From the NCBI GenBank assembly GCA_938023085.1, contig CALHDP010000164.1, positions 1 to 64,000 of the forward strand: a DNA stretch of 64,000 nt. Reading direction: 5' to 3'. Under the pieces are notes generated by a model. It searched no databases, was not told where the DNA came from, and saw nothing but the letters and a program-made list of their open reading frames with translations. This document shows positions 25,232-34,882 of the stretch, in pieces. Numbering within the stretch: the first letter of the stretch is position 1; every line of letters begins with the position of its first letter. Position numbers and translations under genes: made by a program. The DNA is from an uncultured Collinsella sp. GTDB lineage: Bacteria; Actinomycetota; Coriobacteriia; Coriobacteriales; Coriobacteriaceae.

Positions 25232-25307
25232 GCGGGCGGCCATACAGGCCCAATGATTGTCAAATAAGTACCGATTAATCGGTAGCAGAGAAAGGAAGGA
25301 GGGTGTC

Positions 25308-27530
25308 ATGGAGAAGCATAAAGTGATCTGCCCGTACTGCGGCGCCGGTTGCCAGTTTAACCTCCTGGTCCAAAACGGCCAGGTCGTGGGCACCGAACCG
25401 CTCAACGGCATCACCAACCAGAGCGAGCTGTGCCTTAAGGGCATGAGCGGCTACGACTTCATCAACGACACCAAGATCTTGACTCCTCGCGTACTGCACC
25501 CGATGATCCGCCGCACTAAGGGCGCGGATCTTGAGCGCGTAAGCTGGGACGAGGCACTGAATTTCACCGCATCTAAGATGCAGGCCATAATTGACGAATA
25601 TGGTCCTAACGCTGTCATGACCACCGGCTCTTCGCGAGGCGGCGGCAATGAGGCGAACTACGTCATGCAGAAGTTTACGCGTGCGTGCATCGGCACCCAC
25701 AGCGTGGACAACTGCGCCCGTACTTGACACGGCCCTACTGTCCTCGGTCTGATGGACACGGTTGGTTCAGGTTGCATGTCATGCTCCATCCCCGGTATGG
25801 AGGATGCGGGCTGCATTTTCCTCTTCGGCTATAACCCTGCCGATTCGCACCCCATCGTCGCAAGGCGTATCGTGCGAGCCAAAGAAAAGGGTTGCAAGAT
25901 CATCGTCGCCGACCCGCGCCATATCGAAACTGCGCGTATCGCCGATATCTACCTTCCGATCAAGAACGGTTGCAACGTTGCGTTCCTCAACGCCTTTGCC
26001 AACTGCTTGGTCAACGATGGCCTCTACGACAAGGAATTCGTCGCCGAGCACACGAACGGCTTTGACGAATGGTGGGAGACCATCAAGAACTACACTCCCG
26101 AATCCGTACAGGACATCACGGGTGTCGAGCCCGCGTTGATCCACCAAGCTGCCGAGATGTACGCCACGGCGAAGCCCTCTGCCATCATTGGCTGGGGTAT
26201 GGGCGTATGCCAGCAGAAGCAGAACCTGAAGACGGTGCACACCATCGCCTCCATCGCCTGCGTTGCCGGCCAGATCGGCAAACCCAACTCCGGCCTCGCG
26301 CCCGTGCGCGGTCAGAATAACGTCCAGGGCTCCTGCGATATGGGCATGCTGCCCAACCTGTACCCTGGCTACCAGAAAGTCACCGACCCCGCAGTGCGTG
26401 CCAAGTTTGCCAAAGCTTGGGGCGTGCCCGAGGAAAAGCTCCCGCTCGAGGAGGGCTACAAGCTCACCGATCTGGGCCACCTGGTCGACGAGGGCAAGGT
26501 GCACTGCTTCTACAACTACGGCGAGGACCCGGTGCAGACCGAGCCCGATTCGGCCGGTATGCGCAAGACGCTCTCCGAGCTGGATCTGTTCATTTGCCAG
26601 GACATCTTTATGACGCAGACGACCATGCTCGCCGACGTCATCCTGCCCGCTACCTCTTGGGGCGAGCACGAGGGTGTCTTTACCGCATCCGACCGTAGCT
26701 TCCAGCACTTTGACGCGGCCGTTCCGCCCAAGGGCGAGTGCCGCCACGACTGGGAGATCTTCGCGGACCTGTCCACGCGCATGGGCTACCCCATGCACTA
26801 CGACAACACCGAGCAGATCTGGAACGAGTGCATTAGCCTGTGCCCCAACTTTGTGGGCGCGACCTACGAGAAGATGGCTCCCGAGGGCGGTTACGCCCAG
26901 TGGCCGGTCAAGAGCACCGATGTGAACGACCACGGTACGCCCGACATGTTCGCTGGTGGCAAGTTCACCACCAAGGACGGCCGCGCCAACCTGATGGCGC
27001 ACGACTGGGAGGCGCCCTCCGAGCTTCCCGACGATGAGTACCCGCTCATTCTGTGCACCGTCCGCGAGGTCGGCCACTACAGCTGCCGTTCGATGACCGG
27101 CAACTGCAAGACGCTGGCGCTGCTTGCCGATGAGCCCGGTTTTGTCCGCATGAATCCCGCGGACGCCCAGGCGCGCGGCATCAAGAACGGCGACATCGTC
27201 TCGATTCACAGCCGCCGCGGTCAGGTATACAGCCGCGCCGACGTGAGCGACCGTATCAACAAGGGCACGGTCTATATGACCTACCAGTGGTGGATTGGCA
27301 AGTGCAACGAGCTGACCATGCACAAGGTCGACCCGGTCTCGCACACGCCCGAGGACAAGTTCTCCGCCTGCCAGGTCGACGCTATCGCCGACCAGGTCTG
27401 GGCCGAGGGCGAGGTCGAGCGTCAGTACACCGAGCTCAAGCAGGCTCTGGTGGATGCCGCCGCTCCCCAAGACGTTGAGCCCGGCGCCGCCAAGTTCGAC
27501 GACGAGGCGCACGTGAACCAAATCGTGTAG
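25308..27530 (+). CDS. fdhF: Formate dehydrogenase H, selenocysteine-containing
   Basis: A 740-residue molybdopterin enzyme that oxidises formate to CO2. The frame is split by UGA at 25725-25727, which is codon 140 from ATG 25308, the same position as Sec140 of Escherichia coli FdhF; the context is VDNCART-U-HGPTVLGLM. N-terminal VICPYCGAGCQFNLLV binds a [4Fe-4S] cluster, and VRGQNNVQGSCDMG binds the cofactor. No signal peptide is present, so it is cytoplasmic. A site AAGGAAGGAGG precedes the start. Neighbours hydN-like and hyf genes identify it as the formate-oxidising arm of formate hydrogenlyase. Confidence 0.97.
25725..25758 (+). promoter_or_regulatory. Sec UGA codon and candidate bacterial SECIS of fdhF
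   Basis: After the UGA, TGTCC (25739-25743) pairs with GGACA (25754-25758). The 10-base loop contains GGTCT, the same apical sequence as the Escherichia coli fdhF SECIS. SelB encoded at 43907 would bind it. Confidence 0.72.
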
Positions 27531-27551
27531 TCCCGTTCTCGTTGGCTTTTT

Positions 27552-27594
27552 GGGCCGGGCGTCCCGTACGTTCGGGAGCCCGGCCCGTTATTTT
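27552..27594 (+). terminator. Strong hairpin between fdhF and the hyf genes
   Basis: GGGCCGGGC (27552-27560) pairs perfectly with GCCCGGCCC (27578-27586), with an inner CCCG/CGGG, followed by GTTATTTT. It is either a partial terminator that sets the ratio of fdhF to hydrogenase mRNA or an RNA-stabilising structure. Confidence 0.7.
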
Positions 27595-27608
27595 GAAAGG
27601 AAGTGGGG

Positions 27609-28226
27609 ATGAACCGCTTCATCGACATCAACCCGGAGAGGTGCATCGGCTGCGGAACATGCCAGTCCGCCTGTGCCGACGCCCACCGGATGCAGGGTCT
27701 TCAGGATACGCCGCGCCTGGCGCTCGTGAAGACCGGCGGTATTTCGGCCGCCCTTGCCTGCCACCATTGCGAGGGTGCCCCCTGCGCCGAGGTTTGCCCG
27801 GTGAATGCCATCGAGCACGATGGCGACCGCATCCACGTCAAGGAGCAGGAGTGCATCGGGTGCAGGCTGTGCGCCATCGCGTGCCCCTTCGGAGCCATCC
27901 ATCCCGATGGCACGTCTATCGCCGGTGTCGCAGGCATGTGCGATCCGACGCCTTCGTATCCTAAGTCCCTGAGCAGCCTGCTTACGTGGGCTCCTGGCCA
28001 GTACACCTGCGCTGTCAAGTGCGACCTGTGCGCCTTCGATCCAGACGGCCCGCATTGTGTGGCGGCGTGCCCCACCAAGGCGCTGACCGTCATGGGCGGC
28101 GCGGCCGATCGCGAGCTCGACGAGGCCAAGCGCCTGCGCTCGATCGAAAACGGTCCGGCCGTCGACGTTACCGCTGTGGCCCAGGGCCTGTCAGAGAAAG
28201 CAGAAGGGAGCGTAAACAATGGATAG
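27609..28226 (+). CDS. hyfA: Hydrogenase-4 component A, 4Fe-4S protein
   Basis: A 205-residue protein with four [4Fe-4S] motifs (CIGCGTCQSAC, CHHCEGAPCAEVCPVNA, CIGCRLCAIACPFGA, CDLCAFDPDGPHCVAACP). It matches HyfA/HycB in length and position and should relay electrons from FdhF toward the hydrogenase core. ATG 27609 follows AAAGGAAG; GTG 27603 is poorly spaced. The last 8 bases overlap hyfB, indicating translational coupling. Confidence 0.88.
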   Translation: MNRFIDINPERCIGCGTCQSACADAHRMQGLQDTPRLALVKTGGISAALACHHCEGAPCAEVCPVNAIEHDGDRIHVKEQECIGCRLCAIACPFGAIHPDGTSIAGVAGMCDPTPSYPKSLSSLLTWAPGQYTCAVKCDLCAFDPDGPHCVAACPTKALTVMGGAADRELDEAKRLRSIENGPAVDVTAVAQGLSEKAEGSVNNG

Positions 28227-30237
28227 CATGACGCTGTTTATCGCATCGCTTGCCGTCTCGTGCATCGGTGCGCTCGCCTCGGTTCTGCTGATCAAGGCCG
28301 ATAGCGCTGCCAAAACCGCCGGCTGCCTTATCGGCGCCGCCGCCGCGGTGCTTTCGTTTGTGGCCGGTATCCAGGCCGTGCTGGGCGATGTCACGTCGGT
28401 CGACACCATCGTGTTTTTCCCGTTTGCCCATTTCCAGCTGCTGCTCAATCAGCTGTCCGGTCTGTTCGTGGCGCTCATCTCGGTGCTCGCGTTTGCCGGT
28501 TCGATCTACGGTCTCAACTACTTTGATGAGTACCCGGGCAAAAAGGGCCGCGCCGGCTTCTTCTTTAACACCTTCGTGGCGTCCATGATGCTCGTCATCA
28601 CCGCCGACAACGTGTTTTGGTTCCTGGTCGCCTTTGAGCTCATGTCGCTGACCTCGTACTTCCTGGTCGTGATCGAGGAGAACGAGAACTCCATCCACGG
28701 TGGTTGGCTCTACTTTGTGATCGCGCACGTGGGCTTTGTGCTCATCATGGCGAGCTTCCTCACCATGACCAACTTCGCCGGTGGCTCCTTTGCCTTTGCG
28801 GATTTCCGCGCCACGCAGTTTAGCCCCGCGGTCGCATCCGTGTGCTTCGTGCTCGCCTTCTTTGGCTTTGGCGCCAAGGCCGGTATCATCCCGTTGCACG
28901 GCTGGCTGCCCAAGGCGCATCCCGAGGCGCCGTCCAACGTGAGTGCCCTCATGTCCGGCGGCATGATCAAGATCGGTATCTTCGGCATCCTCAAGGTGGG
29001 CCTCGACCTGCTCTCCGCCTCGGGCGTTCAGGTCTGGTGGGGCCTTATGGTCATGGTCTTCGGTGCGATCTCGTCGGTCCTCGGCGTGGCCTTCGCCCTG
29101 CAGGAGCATGACATCAAGCGCCTGCTGGCCTATCACTCCGTCGAGAACATCGGCATCATTCTGCTCGGCGTCGGCGCCTCCATGGCCGCCATGGCGCTCA
29201 ACTCTGTCGGCATCGCCGTCCTGGCTCTGATGGCTGCCCTCTACCACACGTTTAACCACGCGATGTTTAAGGGCGAGCTGTTCTTGGGCGCCGGTGCGCT
29301 GCTGTACTCCACGGGTACGCGCAATATGGAGAAGATGGGCGGCCTGTTCCGTCGTATGCCGGCAACGGCCATCTGCTTCCTCGTCGGCGCGCTTGCCATC
29401 TCGGCCATCCCGCCCTTCAACGGCTTTGTGTCCGAGTGGTTTACCTACCAGTCGCTCTTTAACGCCGCCATGCAGGGCGACAAGGCCGTCATGATCGTGG
29501 CTGTGTTCGCTGCCGTCGCGCTTGCCATTACCGGCGCGCTGGCTGTCACGTGCTTCGTCAAGGCCTATGGCGTCTCCTTTGCCTCCGCGCCCCGCTCCGA
29601 GGCCGCGGCCAATGCCAAGGAGGTTCCCGCCCCCATGGTGTTTGCGCAGGGCCTGCTCGCGGCCATCTGCGTCGTGCTGGGCATTGGCGCTCCCGTGATC
29701 GCGCCCGTGCTGGTCGATGTCGCCGCGTCCGTGCTGCATCCGTACGGCGGCGTGTTTGCCACCGAGGGCATGGAGCTCATGAACCAGTACTCCGGCGCTG
29801 CCACCTCCACGCCCGCAATCGCCATTGCTCTCGTGGTGCTCGTCGGCCTTGCCTGCGGTTATCGCAAGCTCAAGACCGTCGGCAAGGTGCAGAAGTCCCA
29901 GCCGTGGGCATGCGGCTATGCTCCCAACGAGCATATGCCCGTCGTGGCCACGACCTTTGCCTCCGAGGTGTCCTGGTTTATGCAGCCGCTCTACACGCTG
30001 CGCGACCGTTGCACGGCCGTCTGCTGGTCCATCGCGCACTTCTTCCAGAAGCTCACCGGTGTGGCCGAGGCTGTGGAGCCCGTACCCGACAAGGTTCTCG
30101 TCGATGCCCCGCATAAGGGTGTCGAGAAGCTCGCCGACCTCGCGACTAAGCTCGAGGGCGGCAACTACAGCATCTATATCTGCTACATCGTCGCGGCACT
30201 CGTGGTGTTCCTCGTGCTCGCCGTGCAAATGGGTTAA
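28219..30237 (+). CDS. hyfB: Hydrogenase-4 component B, NuoL-like antiporter subunit
   Basis: A 672-residue membrane protein, the same length as Escherichia coli HyfB. It has about 14 or more helices and the NuoL/M/N core (SVENIGIILLG, and HGWLPKAHPEAPSNVSALMSG with the conserved Lys and Pro). It forms part of the membrane arm that may translocate ions during H2 production. AGAAGGGAG precedes the ATG. A gap of 12 bases separates it from hyfC. Confidence 0.92.
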   Translation: MDSMTLFIASLAVSCIGALASVLLIKADSAAKTAGCLIGAAAAVLSFVAGIQAVLGDVTSVDTIVFFPFAHFQLLLNQLSGLFVALISVLAFAGSIYGLNYFDEYPGKKGRAGFFFNTFVASMMLVITADNVFWFLVAFELMSLTSYFLVVIEENENSIHGGWLYFVIAHVGFVLIMASFLTMTNFAGGSFAFADFRATQFSPAVASVCFVLAFFGFGAKAGIIPLHGWLPKAHPEAPSNVSALMSGGMIKIGIFGILKVGLDLLSASGVQVWWGLMVMVFGAISSVLGVAFALQEHDIKRLLAYHSVENIGIILLGVGASMAAMALNSVGIAVLALMAALYHTFNHAMFKGELFLGAGALLYSTGTRNMEKMGGLFRRMPATAICFLVGALAISAIPPFNGFVSEWFTYQSLFNAAMQGDKAVMIVAVFAAVALAITGALAVTCFVKAYGVSFASAPRSEAAANAKEVPAPMVFAQGLLAAICVVLGIGAPVIAPVLVDVAASVLHPYGGVFATEGMELMNQYSGAATSTPAIAIALVVLVGLACGYRKLKTVGKVQKSQPWACGYAPNEHMPVVATTFASEVSWFMQPLYTLRDRCTAVCWSIAHFFQKLTGVAEAVEPVPDKVLVDAPHKGVEKLADLATKLEGGNYSIYICYIVAALVVFLVLAVQMG

Positions 30238-30249
30238 GGAGGGGAGAGC

Positions 30250-31176
30250 ATGAACAACATCGTACTTGCCGTTCTGCAGGGCGTTGTCGTTATGGCCGTC
30301 GCGCCGTTCTTCTCCGGTCTCGGTCGCGTTATCCGCGCCAAGATGCACAACCGTCGCGGCCCCAGCATCATGCAGGACTACCGCGACCTGGCCAAGCTCT
30401 TTGCGCGCCCCGAGTCCCAGAGCGAGGACGCGAGCTTTGCGCTGCGCATCATGCCGCCGCTGTTCTTCGCCGTCGCCTTTATGCTCGCGATGGGTCTGCC
30501 GCTCTTTACGGCACAAAGCCCCATCCCGGTCTTTGGTGACGCCATCACCATCATGTACAGCCTGGCGCTCGCCCGCTTCTTCTTCGCCCTCTGCGGTGTG
30601 GATTCGTCCAACGCCTACGCCGGTATCGGCGGCGTCCGCGAGCTGCTCATGAGCGTGCTCATCGAGCCGTCCATGCTGCTGGCGTTGTTTGCCGCCGCCC
30701 TGGTGTGCGGCTCCACCGATATCGCCACCATGGGTCAGCACATCATGACGGGCGCCATCGACGCGCCGGTCGCCGTGATCCTCGCCGGCATCGCCTTTGC
30801 GATTGCCTGCTACATGGAACTCGGCAAGCTGCCGTTTGATCAGGCCGAGGCCGAGCAAGAGCTTCAGGAAGGTCCGCTCGCCGAGCTTTCCGGCCCGTCG
30901 CTCGCCATGGCCAAGCTTGCCATGTCTATGAAACAGGTTCTGGTCGTCGCTTGGTTCTGCGCGATCTTCGTCCCCTGGGGCGAGCCCGCGACCGTGGGCG
31001 CCGCCGCCGTTCTGGGCGCCGTCATCTTCCTGGTGAAGTGCCTTATCGACTTTGTCGTGTGCGGCGTGATCGAGAACTCCTGCTCGCGCTCGCGTTTTAA
31101 GGTACTCGGTAATCAGACCTGGGCCGTCGTGGGCATCGCCGTTCTGGCGTTTGTCTTCGTGGTCGTCGGCGTGTAG
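30250..31176 (+). CDS. hyfC: Hydrogenase-4 component C, NuoH-like subunit
   Basis: A 308-residue membrane protein of the HycD/HyfC (NuoH) family. It anchors the soluble hydrogenase module to the membrane arm. KMHNRRGPSIMQDYRDLAKL in the first cytoplasmic loop and the acidic KLPFDQAEAEQELQEG loop are the conserved NuoH-type regions. AAGGAGG stands upstream. It sits between hyfB and hyfD as in the Escherichia coli hyf operon. Confidence 0.92.
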   Translation: MNNIVLAVLQGVVVMAVAPFFSGLGRVIRAKMHNRRGPSIMQDYRDLAKLFARPESQSEDASFALRIMPPLFFAVAFMLAMGLPLFTAQSPIPVFGDAITIMYSLALARFFFALCGVDSSNAYAGIGGVRELLMSVLIEPSMLLALFAAALVCGSTDIATMGQHIMTGAIDAPVAVILAGIAFAIACYMELGKLPFDQAEAEQELQEGPLAELSGPSLAMAKLAMSMKQVLVVAWFCAIFVPWGEPATVGAAAVLGAVIFLVKCLIDFVVCGVIENSCSRSRFKVLGNQTWAVVGIAVLAFVFVVVGV

Positions 31177-31191
31177 GAGAAGGGAGAAACA

Positions 31192-32649
31192 ATGTCATTT
31201 GCAGTCAGTCTGTCCCTTCTCGGCTTGGTCGCTATCGCGGCCCCGATGGTGGCCTCGGTGCTCGTCGCCCTGTTCCCCCGTCCGTACGCCAAGTGGTTCA
31301 GCGTTTTGGGTGCCGCCGTCTCGACGGCCTGCACCATCGCCCTCGCCGCGAATTTCGCTGGCGCCGGCATGCCCGACACGCAGGTCCCCCTGATCTCGTT
31401 TGGGCAGACCCTCGTCATGGGATTCACCTTCGATCGCATGAGCACGCTCCTCGCGCCCGCCTTTGTGGGTATCGGCCTGCTTGTCGTGATCTATTCGATT
31501 CCCTATATGAGCGAGAATAACCGTGAGCATCCCGACGCACCGCGTCGTCGCTTCTACGCGTATCTCGCGACCTTCATCGGTGCCATGGCCGGCCTCGTGT
31601 ACAGCTCGACCCTTTTGGGTCAGCTCGTGTTCTTTGAGATCACGGGTGCCTGCTCTTGGGGCCTCATCAGCTACTATATGTCGCCTACGGCCAAGAAGGC
31701 CGGCATGAAGGCCCTGATCATTACGCATATCGGTGCGCTCGGCCTGTATCTGGGCGCCGCCATCGTGTTTGCCCACACCGGCACCTTCGCCATTACCGCG
31801 ATTGCCGGCCTCGACGCCAAGATCAAGGCTATCGTCCTTTTGCTCGTGCTGTTTGCGGCCTGGGCCAAGTCCGCACAGGTTCCCATGTACATGTGGCTGC
31901 CTTCGGCCATGGAGGCGCCGACGCCTGTTTCGGCCTACCTGCATGGTGCCTCGATGGTTAAGGTCGGCGTGTGCGTGTTCGCGCGCGCACTCGTCTCTGC
32001 CGGCGAGATTCCCGAGATCGTGGGCTGGGTCGCCATTATCGACGCCATGGTCACCATGCTCTTTGGCTTCCTGATGTACCTGCCGCAAAAGGACATGAAG
32101 CGCCTGCTGGCCTTTTCCACGATCGCCCAGCTCTCCTATGTGTTCTTTGGTCTGGGCCTTTCGGTCTTTGGCAGCCAGCTCGCCTTCGATGGTGCCGTGT
32201 GCCACATCTTTAACCACGCCTTCGCCAAGACCCTGTTCTTCCTGATCGCGGGTTCGTTCTCCTTTACGCTCGGCACGCGTATGCTGCCCAAGCTGCGCGG
32301 CATCGTAAAGAAGTACCCGATCTCGGGTGTGGGCTTTGGTGTGGCGGCGCTCGCCATTGCCGGCGTGCCGCCCATGAACACGTTCTTCTCGAAGTTCCAG
32401 ATCATCGCCGGTGGCTTCTCTGTGGGTGCCGGCAACGTCGCGATCCTGGTGCTCGTGTGCATCATGGTCGCCGAGACCGTCGCCACCTTTGCCTGGTTCC
32501 TCAAGTGGATGGGCTATTGCCTGCCCGGCGAGCCGAGCGAAGAGGTCGCTGCGGGAGCCCCGCTTCCCCGCGCGATGGCGTTCGTGTTCATCGTGCTCAT
32601 CATCATGGTCATCGTCAGCGGCCCGCTTTCGGCCAGCTGGATCGGTTAG
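31192..32649 (+). CDS. hyfD: Hydrogenase-4 component D, NuoL/M/N-like subunit
   Basis: A 485-residue membrane protein (HyfD of Escherichia coli has 479). The antiporter-type core is clear: MYMWLPSAMEAPTPVSAYLH with the conserved Lys upstream, and FSTIAQLSYVFFGLG. HycABCDE-type hydrogenase-3 operons lack this gene, so its presence places the complex in the larger hydrogenase-4 (FHL-2) form. AAGGGAG precedes the ATG. Confidence 0.9.
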   Translation: MSFAVSLSLLGLVAIAAPMVASVLVALFPRPYAKWFSVLGAAVSTACTIALAANFAGAGMPDTQVPLISFGQTLVMGFTFDRMSTLLAPAFVGIGLLVVIYSIPYMSENNREHPDAPRRRFYAYLATFIGAMAGLVYSSTLLGQLVFFEITGACSWGLISYYMSPTAKKAGMKALIITHIGALGLYLGAAIVFAHTGTFAITAIAGLDAKIKAIVLLLVLFAAWAKSAQVPMYMWLPSAMEAPTPVSAYLHGASMVKVGVCVFARALVSAGEIPEIVGWVAIIDAMVTMLFGFLMYLPQKDMKRLLAFSTIAQLSYVFFGLGLSVFGSQLAFDGAVCHIFNHAFAKTLFFLIAGSFSFTLGTRMLPKLRGIVKKYPISGVGFGVAALAIAGVPPMNTFFSKFQIIAGGFSVGAGNVAILVLVCIMVAETVATFAWFLKWMGYCLPGEPSEEVAAGAPLPRAMAFVFIVLIIMVIVSGPLSASWIG

Positions 32650-32662
32650 GAGGTAGAACGAC

Positions 32663-33316
32663 ATGGGTTATTCGATCGTCAACATCCTTGGCGGCCTTCT
32701 GATCGTCACGTCCACCATGGTGGTCGTCTCCAAGAACATCAAGCACGCCATCCGCTGGTATGCGGTGCAGTCGCTGGTGCTCGTGGGACTGCTCGCTACG
32801 CTCGGTGCCACTACCGGTGCGCAGGAGCTGCTTATGTGGGCCGGATCCGCCTTTATCACCAAGGTCGTCCTGGTTCCTTATATCCTCAACCGCGCATACA
32901 AGAAGATGGGCGAGCCGAGCGATGCATCGCTCAAGGCCGGCCTTAAGCCCGCGTGGGCCATCTGCATCATCGCCGTCGAGGTCGCGATCTGCTTTGCCGT
33001 CGTGACGCAGATCAGCCTGCCCACGGCCGAGGTCGCAACGCCTGCGCTCGCCATTAGCTTCGCTCACTTCTTTGTGGGCCTCACCTGCATCATCTCGCAG
33101 CGCAACATCATGAAGCAGATCTTTGGTTACTGCCTTATGGAAAACGGCAGCCACGTGACGCTCGCGCTTTTGGCCCCCACCGCTCCCGAGATCATCGAGA
33201 TCGGTATCGCCACCGACGCCATCTTTGCCGTCATCATCATGTCCATCGTCGTGCGTCGCATTTGGGACGACTCCCACTCGCTCGATGCGCGCGACCTGTC
33301 CGAGCTGAGGGGGTAG
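32663..33316 (+). CDS. hyfE: Hydrogenase-4 component E
   Basis: A 217-residue membrane protein matching HyfE (216). It has about six or seven hydrophobic segments and resembles NuoK in its later part (HFFVGLTCIISQRNIMKQIFG). This small membrane subunit probably lies between the NuoL-like proteins. AGGAGG is 10 bases before the ATG. Its stop is followed after 3 bases by hyfF. Confidence 0.87.
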   Translation: MGYSIVNILGGLLIVTSTMVVVSKNIKHAIRWYAVQSLVLVGLLATLGATTGAQELLMWAGSAFITKVVLVPYILNRAYKKMGEPSDASLKAGLKPAWAICIIAVEVAICFAVVTQISLPTAEVATPALAISFAHFFVGLTCIISQRNIMKQIFGYCLMENGSHVTLALLAPTAPEIIEIGIATDAIFAVIIMSIVVRRIWDDSHSLDARDLSELRG

Positions 33317-33319
33317 TCC

Positions 33320-34879
33320 ATGGAAACGTTGATTCTCGCCCTGCTCGCGACTCCTTTGGTGTTCTCGCTGGTCATGGCGTTTTTGCCCAAGAACACGTCC
33401 TATAACGTGTTTGCCGGTCTCAACCTGGTCTCCGTCGCAGCCGTCCTGGTGCTGTCGATTATGACGGCCGGTGACGCCCTTATGAGCGGCGAAACCGCAA
33501 GCGCTCTTGGCCTGTGGTTCCACCTCGATTCACTGGGCGCCATCTTTGTGCTGCTCATCGGCTTTATCGGTTTTCTTACGGGGCTGTTCTCGCTGCCCTA
33601 TGTAAAGGCCGATATCGAGGAGGGCTCCATGCCAGCCGAGCGCGCCAAGCAGTATTTTGCGCTGTTTAGCCTGTTCGTGTTCACCATGCTGCTCGCGTGC
33701 CTGTCCAACAACATGATCCTCACGTGGGCCGCCGTGGAGGCAACCACGCTTTCCACCGTGTTCCTCGTGGGTATTTACAAGAACAAGACGGCCCTCGAGG
33801 CTTCTTGGAAGTATGCGATGGTCTGCACCGCCGGCGTGGCCTTTGGCCTGTTCGGTACGCTGCTGATCTACGCCAACGCCGCCGACGTGATTCCCAACGC
33901 CCACGAGGCCGCATTCCTGTCGTGCGTGCTGCCGTATGCCGACCAGTTCGACCCGACGCTCATGCGCCTCGCCTTTGCGTTTATCGTGATCGGCTTTGGC
34001 ACCAAGGCCGGCCTGTTCCCCATGCACACTTGGCTGCCCGATGCCCACTCTCAGGCCCCGAGCCCTGTCTCGGCCCTGCTCTCGGGTGTGTTGCTTAAGT
34101 GCGCCATGCTTGTGATCATGCGCTTCTACGGCTTTACTATCCAGGCCGTGGGCGCCGAGTATCCGCAACTTTTGCTGCTGATCGTCGGCACGCTGTCCAT
34201 TTTGGTGGCGGCGCTTTCGATGTTTCGCCAGGACGACCTCAAGCGCCGCTTTGCGTACTCCTCTGTGGAGAACGTGGGCGTTATCGCCCTGTGCCTGGGT
34301 ATCGGTGGCCCGCTGGGTATCGCCGCGGCCCTGCTGCACTGCGTGTTCCACGGCTTTACCAAGACGCTTGCCTTCTGCGTGTCCGGCAACATCCAGCACG
34401 CCTTTGGCACGCGTAGCCTGGCCAAGATCCAGGGCGTCGTCGAGGTTGCCCCCGCAACCGCCGCGCTCGCCATCCTGGCGCTGCTCGGTCTTGGTGCCTT
34501 CCCGCCCTTTGGCATGTTTATCTCCGAGTTCCTGACTTTTGTCGCCGGTGTTACCGCCGGTCCCATGTGGCTGGTCGTCGTGGTCGCCCTCGGTCTTACC
34601 GTGGCCATCTCCGCGCTCACCCGCATCGCACTCAAGTCGGTGTTCGGCCATGCGCCCCAGGGCATGGGCAAGCATGAGGCCCCGGCGCTCATGCTTATCC
34701 CCGAAATCATCCTGGCTGTCATGATCTTGTGGTTTGGCATCGCCACCCCGCTGCCCCTCGTGCACGGTGTGGAGACCGCGACCGGCATCGTGCTCGAGCA
34801 GAGCACCGAGGAACTTCACGCGACGCCGATGTACCGCGCTGTGTTCGGTACCGAGACCGCTCAGAGCGAGGTGGAGTAA
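33320..34879 (+). CDS. hyfF: Hydrogenase-4 component F, NuoL/M-like subunit
   Basis: A 519-residue membrane protein (HyfF has 526). It shows FPMHTWLPDAHSQAPSPVSA and SSVENVGVIALCLG, the third antiporter-like subunit of the operon. Three such subunits suggest that H2 evolution could be coupled to ion pumping, as proposed for FHL-2 and shown for related energy-converting hydrogenases. GAGGGGG precedes the start, and hyfG starts 3 bases after its end. Confidence 0.9.
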   Translation: METLILALLATPLVFSLVMAFLPKNTSYNVFAGLNLVSVAAVLVLSIMTAGDALMSGETASALGLWFHLDSLGAIFVLLIGFIGFLTGLFSLPYVKADIEEGSMPAERAKQYFALFSLFVFTMLLACLSNNMILTWAAVEATTLSTVFLVGIYKNKTALEASWKYAMVCTAGVAFGLFGTLLIYANAADVIPNAHEAAFLSCVLPYADQFDPTLMRLAFAFIVIGFGTKAGLFPMHTWLPDAHSQAPSPVSALLSGVLLKCAMLVIMRFYGFTIQAVGAEYPQLLLLIVGTLSILVAALSMFRQDDLKRRFAYSSVENVGVIALCLGIGGPLGIAAALLHCVFHGFTKTLAFCVSGNIQHAFGTRSLAKIQGVVEVAPATAALAILALLGLGAFPPFGMFISEFLTFVAGVTAGPMWLVVVVALGLTVAISALTRIALKSVFGHAPQGMGKHEAPALMLIPEIILAVMILWFGIATPLPLVHGVETATGIVLEQSTEELHATPMYRAVFGTETAQSEVE

Positions 34880-34882
34880 CGA

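Noticed and set aside
25257..27530. fdhF as a frameshifted or broken pseudogene
   Set aside because: Both halves are in the same frame, separated by one UGA exactly at the Sec140 position, and the Sec machinery is encoded nearby.
28168..30858. 896-residue minus-strand ORF, and similar very long antisense ORFs at 33530-36856, 49965-52838 and 56808-59699
   Set aside because: They mirror hyfB, hyfF/G, the Mo-hydroxylase and valS in a GC-rich genome; composition is low-complexity His/Arg/Gly-rich or Val/Gly-rich and no family is recognisable.
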